64,000 nucleotides of DNA, from assembly GCA_001557505.1 (NCBI GenBank), contig LSAX01000005.1, positions 620,001-684,000 on the forward strand, written 5' to 3'. How positions within the stretch are numbered: the first letter of the stretch is position 1; every line of letters starts with the position of its first letter. The notes under the pieces are model-generated. The model searched no databases. It saw only the letters and a list, made by a program, of their open reading frames with translations, and had not been told where the DNA came from. Source of the DNA: Reticulascus tulasneorum. Lineage: Eukaryota > Ascomycota > Sordariomycetes > Glomerellales > Reticulascaceae. Below, in pieces: positions 13,742 through 23,072 of this stretch. Position numbers and translations under genes: made by a program.

Positions 13742-15199
13742 ATGTACCATCGCATACGAATGCCCCTCGCCTTATCGCCCGCCGGTTCCGCCCACGAGGC
13801 GACAAGGAGGAGTAGGATTGAGCGACGAGCCGAATCCAGACAAATAACAACCATTGTATGTCTATCCAGAAACGCTGGCGCCTCGCCCGACTCGGACGGG
13901 TTGCTAACCTTAAATCCCTAGGTCATCATATCTATTCTCTCCCTCGTGGTCATCCTCACCATCCTGTACTTTATCGTTCGCGCCAGCCTTGCCCGACGGA
14001 AGAGTCCCAAGCAAAAACGTGTCAGCTTCTTGAAGCAAGTATGGGGCGAATGGCGACCTGGCGGGTCGCAATCAGACTACGAACAAGCCTCGGCCGATGA
14101 TACCACAGATACTGCATCGGGCCGTCGAAGATCTGGTGCCCAGGGATCGGGTGCCTTGGGCAATAATACCACAACTGCGTCTAACAATCGGAATCAAAGT
14201 GCCACAGTCGACCGTAACACTTCAATTCGATCTATCATGACTCTACCTGCATACCGCCCGAAGCCGTCGACGACGGAACAAGTTCTCGGCCGCGAAGGGG
14301 AGCGAGATGGCGTCGATGTGGTCATAGAATTCCCTAGCGCCGAGGAAACGGAGAACATGCGGGAGGAGGAGATGGAAGCACTTTACCAAATCCGTCTGGC
14401 TCGAAGGCAGGAGATTGCCGAGCGCGAAGAAAGGCGCCGGCAGCGTCGAGAAGCCAGAGAGAACAACGACGTTGTGGCGCTCGAGGATATCCGAGCCAGA
14501 GCGCGGGCAGCGAGCAACAACAGTCTGCTAGAGGAGTTGCGCCGGGACCACGATCGAGTGAAGAACCAGCGCCAGCGTGCCGTTTCAAGCGTGTCCTACG
14601 GAGACCTGGGCGTTGCGCGCCTCGATGGTACGCGACTCCGGGCCAACAGCAGTGAGAGCGAGAGGGTAGGCTTGTTGTCGGATGCCGCCAGCATTGCCGC
14701 CACCTCCACGAACTCCCGATCCGAGAGCTCGCTACATCACCGAAGAGAAAGGAGTGCGAGCTCCATCGTGAGCCTTGATAGTGATTTCCCGTCACCCGGG
14801 CTTACGAGGTCAAGATCATCGGAGACCCGGCGATTGTCAGACCAGCGTGATCGAGCAGGATCCAGCCCAGAACTCATTGAGGCGGATTTGGCAGACTCTG
14901 ATATGCCACCACCTGGCTATGACGATGTCTCACTGGACGAGGGTCGATCTGGTGACACAACACCGCAGCCGCTCGAACCGCCACCGGACTACCCAGGGCC
15001 ATCGCAGCAGCGAGCGGCGACTGGCGCGGCAGATCTCGCAGTCGAAGAGCCATCGAACGATGGTAGGCGCTCATCCGACGATAGGCGGGCGTCAAGAGGC
15101 GTTGGCGGCGTGCCACAACTACCAAGCCTTCGACTTCAGCGACTCCCGCAAATTGTGATCGAGCCATCGAGCGCTAGGCCGGGCGAAAGCGATAGGTGA
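13742..15199 (+). CDS. Single-span membrane protein with two PPxY motifs
   Basis: Exons 13742-13855 and 13922-15199 flank a 66-nt intron (GTATGT...TTGCTAACC...CCTAG), 463 aa. The splice completes a membrane segment at about residues 39-58 (VIISILSLVVILTILYFIV), preceded by a short basic N-terminal part without a signal peptide and followed by a basic stop-transfer stretch. A charged coiled-coil-like segment lies at about 145-195 (EEEMEALYQIRLARRQEIAE). The rest is disordered and Ser/Arg-rich. Two PPxY motifs, PPGY at 368-371 and PPDY at 392-395, are the standard ligands of NEDD4/Rsp5 WW domains. Inference: a ubiquitin-ligase adaptor or substrate on an endomembrane. No named family recognised. 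Confidence 0.82.
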
Positions 15200-15779
15200 T
15201 TCGTGCGAGACCTGCTTCGGGGCAGGTGCGTAACGTGGTCTTCGGCACCTTGTAGATGACATGTTGCTGTGAATATTCGACTTTGCTACTTTGGACGATA
15301 TATGACGGGATCTTCCAAAGCAGGAAGTTATCAACGAGTGATGGAACCGAAAATCTCGCTTTGATCTATTTGAGAAAATGCATTTACCTACAATATATAG
15401 TATGGCGTCTTTTGGAGATGAAGAAGGCTATTGGGGAGCCGGTTTGCCAATTTCTGTATAATCTAGGGCGAGGCGTCTCGGCTTTATTTAGTCTTGGGAG
15501 CGAGAGAGATACCAGGGGCTGGAGGATAGCGTTTCGATTACGAACATAGGAAGAGAATTGTCTTGAAGCCTCGCATTCCTTTGATGAACATGACGCAATT
15601 TGAGTCTCGCCTCTGGTGACCCGAGTCAACAGCGTCACCGTGTGCCTACGCAGAGGCTGCATTGACAGTGCTCCCTGGCATTGCAAGTGCAATAGAACGA
15701 TCAACTTCAATACAACCCCACTAATTTACAAAAGATCCTATGGGCTACATCCAAGTCTCGACTTTCTCGTGTCATTCAT
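15200..15779. other. Convergent intergenic region
   Basis: 580 bases between two converging stop codons, AT-richer than the flanking genes, presumably holding both 3' UTRs. No coding frame or RNA seen. Confidence 0.5.
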
Positions 15780-16679
15780 TCATCTATACATATTAACGCC
15801 AAGTTCGACTGGCCTTTGGGGATGCTGTTCGAGCTCAGACAGCGTCTTTGCAAAGACCTGTTCATTGGCGCGCAAAGGAGAATCACCCGCAGGGCCCCAA
15901 GCACCCACATCAATCGTCGTTCCATCATAACTCGGTGCCCTCTTCTTCTTTCTAATGTACAAGAACACGCCAGCTGCGCATACTAGCAAAAGCACGCCTC
16001 CTAACGTCGCCCCTACGATGATGACGTTTGTGTTGTTGCTTGAAGCGGGCGGAGGGGTGTTGGATGGTGAGTTTGGAGTCCACTGCCCATCTGCCGAAGA
16101 TGAAGTGCTGGTAGTTTGCGAAGTAGAAGTAGAGATGGAAGAAGTTGTAGTGCTTGTTGAGACGGGGAATATGTTTCCCCATTCAGGGATGAAAGTCTCC
16201 TCCCCACAACAGTTTCCTCCATATGCACAGCACCATGATCCGCCATTTTGACTTGCATCGCAAGCAATGAGGTTCACATAGCTGCTATTCTTTGCTGGAG
16301 GGTGTACGATTCATGTCAGCAAACAGGCGATCTCGCGAGATAGTCGATCTTGGGAACGGGGGGCGTACGCACAGTTTGTGTTTGCCAGGCAGGTCTTCGG
16401 ACACGATGGAGAAAGAAACGTCGGGTCGGTACAGCCCCCGCGGTAGTGATAACCGTTCAGAGCGCTGAGGCAGTATCCTCCAGTCAGACAAAAGTCATTC
16501 TTGAAGCAGCAGTTGCTGTCTCGGACATTGGGGAAGCAGGGGACGTAGGAGGCTTCGGTGGTTCTCCCATCCGGAAAATAGCACTCTGATGCAACAGATG
16601 CAGAAAGGCATAAGAGAGAAGCGATCACGAGAGGATATCTCCTCGCTGACGAGGAGGAGGGATACCGGAGCGAGAGCAT
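15780..16679 (-). CDS. Cys-rich single-span surface protein
   Basis: Two exons, 16679-16373 and 16294-15780, intron 78 nt, 273 aa. Start chosen at MLSLRYPSSS because it puts a hydrophobic signal peptide (about residues 15-31) at the N terminus; an in-frame upstream start would bury it. The exported part has a dense Cys pattern (CYFPDG...PCFPN...SNCCFKNDFCLTGGYC...GGCTDP...CPKTC, then after the splice ACD...SWCCAYGGNCC), followed by a Ser/Thr-rich stalk, a membrane span near residues 187-209 (VIIVGATLGGVLLLVCAAGVFLY), a KKKR stop-transfer and a cytosolic tail of about 55 residues. This layout resembles the fungal wall-sensor or receptor-like proteins common in filamentous ascomycetes; the ligand is unknown. 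The exact 5' splice site of the intron has an alternative a few bases away. Confidence 0.78.
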
Positions 16680-17473
16680 GGTCCAGGCTAGCCGCGCCAG
16701 AAAGCTTGGGAGAGACAACGAGACGATCGATCGCCCCGTTCCCTACCCATGAGGCCCATGGGAGATATATCAGGGTGCCATGGTTGTCACACAAACATAC
16801 TACTACCGCCCGCTGTAATACGGCAGGGGTAAACTTCAATGAGGATTCTTCCCGAAACAGAGCGCGGCTTGCAGGCCTATCAGGAGATGCAGATTTGGGC
16901 AGAGCATCGTGAAGGCAGGGTGCCTGGGGGCCGTGTAACGCGAATCTCCATTTGGTTGGGGGCGAGCGCCAAATAGAATCGCGGGCCAGGAAATAAGCAT
17001 TCGCCAACTAATTCAGGGCCCCGTCCAACTCAGGGCCAGACTGAGGGATATCTACCTGTCCGGTCGAAGGACATCGCCTTCGCGGCCCCAAACGTACCAG
17101 AGCCAATTCAAAGCCACCACCGCCCCTCGGCTACAGATTCCTGACAAATCCAGGCCAACGGGTCGGTTTAGGAGGGCTGAACGCACCGGCTTGTCCGGGG
17201 AAAAGACGTCTGGTTAACGAGAAGATGTCTATTTTTGAGTCCGGGCAACTTCCTGCCCGGTTATGACTTGGGGGGATGTCAAAATAAGCCGGACTAAAGC
17301 CAGCCTCTTGCTCCGATGAAATATGGGCCATCCTAAACCAACCCAGGTCCTACCCACGTTCCTATTCCGAGAGCCTTGTGCTCAATACCCATTTCCCGTC
17401 AACGCCAATCGTTTAATGCAGATGAAGCCTCTCACTCAGATACAAGGGGAGTTGGTCATTATCAGTTTACAAC
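16680..17473. other. Intergenic region, upstream of the Cys-rich gene
   Basis: 0.8 kb between the Cys-rich gene's start and the UstYa-like stop. It contains GGCC/CCGG-rich words at 16900-17200. No coding content recognised. Confidence 0.5.
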
Positions 17474-18396
17474 TCATATCCAAGACTGGTTGTCCGCCCT
17501 GTTCCTCTCCAGATGGTCGTAGACTTGGCTGTAATCCTTGCACACATGCTTCGCGTCCCAGCCGTCGCTCCCATCGAAGCCCTTCGGAAACGTCGTTTGT
17601 GCGCCTTCGAGCGCGACGTCGCCGCAGCACATGATGCTCTGGCGGAGATAGTCGAAGCAATGGGATAAGTGCCAGGGCGTCTCCTTCGGGACCTTGTGCT
17701 CTCCTTCCTCCGTCATGACGGAGTAGACGTCGATGATTGCGTACTGGAAGCCACCATGTTAGTAACCATATCCGAACCAATACTGGGGGAGGGGGGACGT
17801 TACCAGGCAATGAAGCTGGTGCGTCATTGACGTCGTGAACACCGTCCGGTTTTTGTACTCTGTCAATGGCGAAGGGAGGTTATCGTAGTGCGAAGGCTCC
17901 TTGACCTCGAGATACCCCAAGCCCCTTGGTACTAGGTCGAGCCACTTTTGCTTGACGGCGTGGGTGAAGAATTCAGACGAGTTCTCGGGTGCGTACATAG
18001 GGTCTGGCTTGAAGGTGGTGATTTGTTGCGAGACTAGGTTTCGCAAGATCAGCTACTGCGGCCACTAAGCCGGTTTCTTGGTGGCTTACATTTCGGCGCG
18101 AAGCCCGTCAGATCGCCGTTGAGCTCGAACTGCGCCGACTGAATGGCTGGGTTCTGCCATCGCCTCTCCAGGAGCAGGCCGAGGATGACGAGGAGCAAAG
18201 TGGTGTCTAGGAGCCACCTGTATGTCCCGGCGAGCCTCAATAATGTGCTCCGTCGCTCTCGTCGATCCTCGTCCACATCGCCCTTCCACGGCTTCTCATC
18301 GTGGCCCATCAGCGACACGCTAACTTCGGTAGCTGAATCATCGTGGACATCGTGCTCCTCCCTGCGCAGGTCGGTATACTGCATCTCGGGCTTCAT
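17474..18396 (-). CDS. UstYa-family (DUF3328) oxidase-like protein
   Basis: Three exons, 18396-18090, 18033-17804 and 17743-17474, with introns of 56 and 60 nt, 268 aa. The start gives MKPEMQYTDLRREEHD; the first membrane span is at about residues 61-77 (type II anchor). The two diagnostic HxxHC motifs are intact: HQLHC at 174-178, split from the next exon immediately after, and HLSHC at 204-208, followed by FDYLRQSIMCCGDVALEG. These residues are thought to bind the copper used in oxidative cyclisation and related steps in mycotoxin and RiPP (dikaritin) pathways. No PKS, NRPS or precursor-peptide gene with repeated Kex2-flanked cores is adjacent, so this is either a lone copy or part of a cluster remnant. 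Substrate unknown. Confidence 0.88.
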
Positions 18397-20708
18397 TCCG
18401 CAATCGTCGGGCCGCAATTTATCAATGAATATCTCGGTCTTGAGGTGTACGAGAGCTCAAGACCGGAGTCTTGAGACGTGATTGCGACTGCATCTGTATA
18501 TGATCTGACTGGCGAGCCAAGATCCAATTCTGAAACAGTCCCGCTTTTAGGGAAGATTGCATGTTCTTGGGCAGGGTGTTCCTTGGCGATGTTCGAAAAT
18601 TGTTGAAACAAGAGCTGGTTCGGTGATGGTCTGCACTCGTCGCCTGCAGTGCGCTCCGACCGTTGGTGTTTGAGATGGTCTTGGCGGTGGTGGGCTGCGG
18701 ATCATCCACCCAAAGGCTCTCATGCCATGCCAGGACCCGTGTCGATCTTTTGCAAGTTACGTAGGAAACACACTGGAAAGTTCCGCAGACTTGAGACGAA
18801 GAATGAGTATTCCTAAAATGTCCACAATACTGATTGACTTGGTTGGGAATATCTCGAACAGACGGGCTCATCGGTTGGCGAGGTAGGCTCCGTGTGTAGA
18901 ATAATAAGCAGTAAGCGTGTCAAGGTCCGAAATACCCAATTAGGCCATGAAACAGCCGAATCCTCCTGACGAAGAGGAATTGAACTACCTTGGAATGTTG
19001 GCTTGCGCCGCCAAAACGCATGCACCCTGCTCCAGAACACTGCTGGTCACGAGATGAAGTCTTAAGAACAAAATGGCAACCAAGGTTTCTGCTGACTGCT
19101 CACGCCTCCCTCCCACCGCTTGCTACCTTAGTCAGCCTAGTAACCGCACATGTCTCATGTGTCACCTCATCTGGGCAACTTCTCTCATCTGTAGTACACA
19201 AACATCATTGGTGTGTTTGTATTAACAGCTCGCGCTCTAGGATGACAGGCAACGAAAGGATTGTGGCAAATGTGTGGGAAAGAACCGAATCTCATGCCTC
19301 CATGGAGAATGTGATCTCGACAGACAATGTTGACAACAAAATTGGCAAGACCTCGGCGGCGCAAGTCGAGTTGCAACTTCAAATGCAGTACAAGGCTACG
19401 GCTAAACCAGGCTTGTAGTTTTCGCATCCTTTGACGGCATTGCGGCTCTACGCCGTTCGTAGGGCAGCGGGAGAAGCCTCACGCTCATCACTCTCAACGA
19501 TCAAGTTATCATGCGGTCTCCAAGGACTGTGGCAGATATCTAACTGCGTACCGTTGATCCCATTCAAGTGATGGGGAAGCCGGCGACAACTAGCGATGCG
19601 ACTGCTACGGCCATGGCTGTAGTGCTCAGCTTAGACTGGATTACACTCAATACCAGGATTCGACGTCTCTCAACAGGAAGAGCAACATATGATTCTGTCA
19701 ACTGAAGTAGGACACCGCCGGCATGGCCACTGTTTAAGAGCGAGTACTCGCAGAGGATGAGCATGGCCGTTTTGTTGTGGTCAAGTCTCGAAGAGGCTGA
19801 ACAGAGATGTATACGTCAAGACAGGAAATCATCAAATGGTGCTGCCAAAGGATGCACACCAATGAGCGGATACACGGCGGAAAGTTACGCAGCCGGCACC
19901 AGTTACGCAGTATCTGCTCCATCATTTCCAGCACTAACTTTGTTCCTCGCAGATACGGTGGAATAAGGTGCCTTTTATTGCTGTCGATTAGCTAACTAGA
20001 AGGCGGGATGAGGTTCGGATATAACCTGAGCAATTCAGCAGCTCAAGAGCGCTGTATTTCGCCCGCCACCAAGAATTATTCCCATATCTGGACAAATCTC
20101 CAACAACCTCACTACAGCGGCCCAATCACTGTCTTCATGCCGGATTCCCGCAGAGTCAAGTAGTTCTCGACGAGCTTACGAATCTCCCGTCACCATATCT
20201 CAGAATCAAGCTCGAAATGCCCGGAATTCGGTTAGATTATCCCAGCGATCTCCCGAAATGGTAGTCCGTTGTCGATTCCGTAGTTAAACCCGCCAGCGAT
20301 AGTCGAATATTCACTCCGCCGTCTCTGCCGTCCTCTCTCTGCATTTGTAAGCCCATCGATTGCGACCCATAATTACTTTTCTGGTTCGTGCTTTTGGACA
20401 GCCTAGCTAGGTAGTCAGAACTGTTCGTTTGTTGGCTTTTCCCCCGTTTCAGTTGGGGCAGTTTCACGAACTTGAGGTTCGGTTGACGGAAGCCAGGCCC
20501 ACTTGGATCAAATATCGATTTGTCAGAGCTACAGGATCCCATACTCCTCTCTGAGCTACTAGTGCTATATAAGAACCACGCCAAGTCTCGATATGGAAGA
20601 TCGAAGCAGAGGAGTTCATCTACTCGATCGCTAGCGAGTTTCATACTACACCACCTTCAAAAGAACGACTGTATCGGGAACTTTGTTAGCACTCGCATTA
20701 TCTAACCT
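18397..20708. other. Intergenic region, 2.3 kb
   Basis: Separates UstYa-like (leftward) from the MFS gene (rightward). Open frames on both strands are short and have no family signature. A Cys-containing frame near 19255-19330 was examined and does not fit a Zn2Cys6 spacing. No RNA gene or transposon ends recognised. Confidence 0.45.
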
Positions 20709-22124
20709 ATGGCGTCATCTAACGACGCGGGCGGTCCCGAAGACTCCGGCGAATCGTCAGGCAATGGATCCGAAAAAGCAATGTCAACAAGAAGCCAAGA
20801 CCAAATCCAGGATGCGGAGAAGGGGTCCGATGTGTCTTCTGCAAAGCCAGAACTAGAGAAAAGCACTACCGCAGCCCCCGGGGTTCCGCCATCAACTCCA
20901 GGGCCACCCGCGCTTGGCCCTCCGCCGGATGGCGGGCTGGAGGCCTGGCTACAAGTGCTCGGGTCTTGGGTTATTCTTGCTGCCACGTGGGGATTGGTTA
21001 ACACTTTCGGCGTGTATCAGACTTACTACGAGCGGGAACTACTGACGTCCCATACTGCGTCACAGATCTCCTGGATAGGATCGTTGCAAGCTTCCCTCCT
21101 CATGATTGTTGGACCGGTCTCCGGGCCGCTATACGATTCAGGTTACTTCCGGGAGACGTTATGGACCGGCATGTTCCTCATCGTATTTGGGCAATTCATG
21201 ACCTCGTTATGTAAAGAATACTGGCAGCTTATCCTCGCCCAAGGAGTCTGTGTTGGAATCGGATGCGGCCTCAGTTTCCTTCCATCCACCGCCATCCTCA
21301 GTCAGTACTTCTCCAAACGGCGCGCTCTCGCCATCGGCATCGCGTCGACCGGTTCACCCGTCGCCGGTATCATCTTTCCCATCATCTTCGGCAAGTTGCA
21401 GCCAACCATTGGCTTCGGATGGGCGACCAGAATCATTGCATTCATCCTGCTTGGACTGTCCATCATACCCACCATTTTCATGCATACTCGCGTGAAGGGG
21501 CATGGAAAGAAGCCACCGGTCGGCAGTGCCTTGTTCAAAGACGCGCCTTTCATGCTCGTTACGGCCGGCTCCTTCTTCGCTTTCCTCACCCTCTACGTGG
21601 CGTTCTTCTACCTTCAGCTATTCGCGATCACACACGACCTGACGTCGACGTCTTTCTCGCCGTACCTTGTGACCATCATGAATGCCGGGAGCGTTCTCGG
21701 CCGAATTGGACCGAACTATCTCGCTGACAAGATTGGCCCCTTAAACATAATGTCGTTTGTCGCATTCGCATGCTCGATCTTGATGTTCGCCTGGTTGGGG
21801 ATCCACAACCTAGGTGGACTAATTGTCTTTGCCGTGTTGTATGGCATATTCTCGGGAGGCTTGGTCAGTGTTGCGCCGACTGTCATCATCAACTTATCAC
21901 CGGACATGAGCAGTGTTGGCACAAGGATGGGTTTCATGTTTGTTATAGCAGGCCTTGCGATCCTTGTTGGCACGCCAATTGCAGGTGCAATTGTTGGTGA
22001 TCACAGTGAAGTGGAATGGCGAGCCACTATAGCATACGGAGCAGCTGGGTTAATGGTGGGTGCCATTCTTTATACAGCCGCCAGAGCCATGCAGTTCAGG
22101 AGGAACAGGAAGGTCCTGGCCTGA
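20709..22124 (+). CDS. MFS transporter, monocarboxylate-transporter-like
   Basis: Intronless, 471 aa. A disordered acidic N-terminal tail of about 75 residues is followed by the MCT-type entry motif PPDGGLEAWLQVLGSW and twelve predicted hydrophobic segments, with the loop between spans 2 and 3 reading GPLYDSGYFRET and the central loop basic (HTRVKGHGKKPP). This is the fungal SLC16-like branch (Mch/Esb/riboflavin-type permeases), moving organic acids or small metabolites by proton symport at the plasma or vacuolar membrane. Substrate cannot be told from sequence. Tail-to-tail with the sulfotransferase-like gene, with 150 bases between the stops. Confidence 0.9.
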   Translation: MASSNDAGGPEDSGESSGNGSEKAMSTRSQDQIQDAEKGSDVSSAKPELEKSTTAAPGVPPSTPGPPALGPPPDGGLEAWLQVLGSWVILAATWGLVNTFGVYQTYYERELLTSHTASQISWIGSLQASLLMIVGPVSGPLYDSGYFRETLWTGMFLIVFGQFMTSLCKEYWQLILAQGVCVGIGCGLSFLPSTAILSQYFSKRRALAIGIASTGSPVAGIIFPIIFGKLQPTIGFGWATRIIAFILLGLSIIPTIFMHTRVKGHGKKPPVGSALFKDAPFMLVTAGSFFAFLTLYVAFFYLQLFAITHDLTSTSFSPYLVTIMNAGSVLGRIGPNYLADKIGPLNIMSFVAFACSILMFAWLGIHNLGGLIVFAVLYGIFSGGLVSVAPTVIINLSPDMSSVGTRMGFMFVIAGLAILVGTPIAGAIVGDHSEVEWRATIAYGAAGLMVGAILYTAARAMQFRRNRKVLA

Positions 22125-22274
22125 GGAAGACGAAGGTGGAGACCGAGTATCGTTCGGATACGTGGCCAAACACAAAGCCGACGGCTCTAACTTGGCTTCA
22201 AGCCAAACTGGACATGGAATAACAATTTGCAAACAACATGACGCCCGAAACCACACGAAGTACTGTGTCCACTC

Positions 22275-23072
22275 TCACCTCAGATACAACCAACCCCCCG
22301 CCGCAGCTGTTGCCACCCCTAACAAAGCAGCCCACCTGAGTAACCCCCTCTGAATCTGCTTCTTCGCAAAGGCATCTATCGCGTCCCCATCATTGATCCT
22401 TGGAAACGGCACGTTCGGCGCTGGTTTACCTAGAGCCTGACAAAGCCGTTCCCACCCGTCTTTCACATCGAAAAACATGAGCCTGTCGCTTGGCACGACC
22501 CTCTTCAGCCACTCCATATGACGATCCCACACAATCCGGCCTGGGATGACAGGATCGTCGGGCTTCGTGTACAACTCTCCCCAGCGGCCGTTGACGACAG
22601 CGGCCAGGTAGCGCGGGAAATGCCTCATTGTCGGGACTAGTGCAAGCGTAAAAGATAAAAACCACAGCAGCGTAGCCTGGTTCGTCTGATCAATGCTCCG
22701 CACCCACGCCTTGGGATCGCGGACGGTGCAGACGACCATCGCTTCTGGGTACAGCTGCATGAGCTCCCGGGTGAACAGCATGCCCGGGACGTCCGTCGTG
22801 GCGACGTACCCATTGTCGAAGTGCTTTCGCAGCGTGTCGAGTACAATCTTCTCGTCCTCTGGTCCGTATATGGGCGTGTGGTTGAGAGCTTTCGTCCAGG
22901 ATTTGACGTGAGACGAGGGGCCCATCGTTGTCTGAGTTCCGCCGTGGTACACAGGGCCGTCAAGAAGGATCTCCATTGCCTTGCTGAAAGACGCGGTTCC
23001 GGTTCGGGGTAGGCCTGCGCCGATTACCTTGAGTTTGACGCCGGCCTTGGGAACGGAAGCCTCTTGGCCCAT
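22275..23072 (-). CDS. Sulfotransferase-family protein with C-terminal membrane anchor
   Basis: Single exon, 265 aa, starting MGQEASVPKAGVKLKVIGAG; the open frame extends upstream only through a TTG. The P-loop-like PAPS-binding segment GLPRTGTASFSKAMEILL and the later VRDPKAWVRSI match the fungal and protist sulfotransferase family PF17784, as I recall it, often mis-annotated as epimerase or P-loop hydrolase. LMFFDVKDGWERLCQALGKPAPNVPFP is the conserved C-terminal block. The last 20 residues (RWAALLGVATAAAGGWLYLR) form a single hydrophobic tail, predicting a tail-anchored protein facing the cytosol. The MG start could also carry a myristoylation-like site. Substrate unknown; whether it truly binds PAPS is unproven. 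Confidence 0.85.
   Translation of the reverse strand: MGQEASVPKAGVKLKVIGAGLPRTGTASFSKAMEILLDGPVYHGGTQTTMGPSSHVKSWTKALNHTPIYGPEDEKIVLDTLRKHFDNGYVATTDVPGMLFTRELMQLYPEAMVVCTVRDPKAWVRSIDQTNQATLLWFLSFTLALVPTMRHFPRYLAAVVNGRWGELYTKPDDPVIPGRIVWDRHMEWLKRVVPSDRLMFFDVKDGWERLCQALGKPAPNVPFPRINDGDAIDAFAKKQIQRGLLRWAALLGVATAAAGGWLYLR

Noticed and set aside
18422..19040. Minus-strand ORFs upstream of the UstYa gene as a precursor peptide
   Set aside because: No signal peptide and no repeated KR-flanked cores.
19230..19400. Cys-containing frame (DCGKCVGKNRISC) as a possible Zn2Cys6 finger
   Set aside because: Cys spacing does not fit CX2CX6C...CX2C, and the frame stops soon after.
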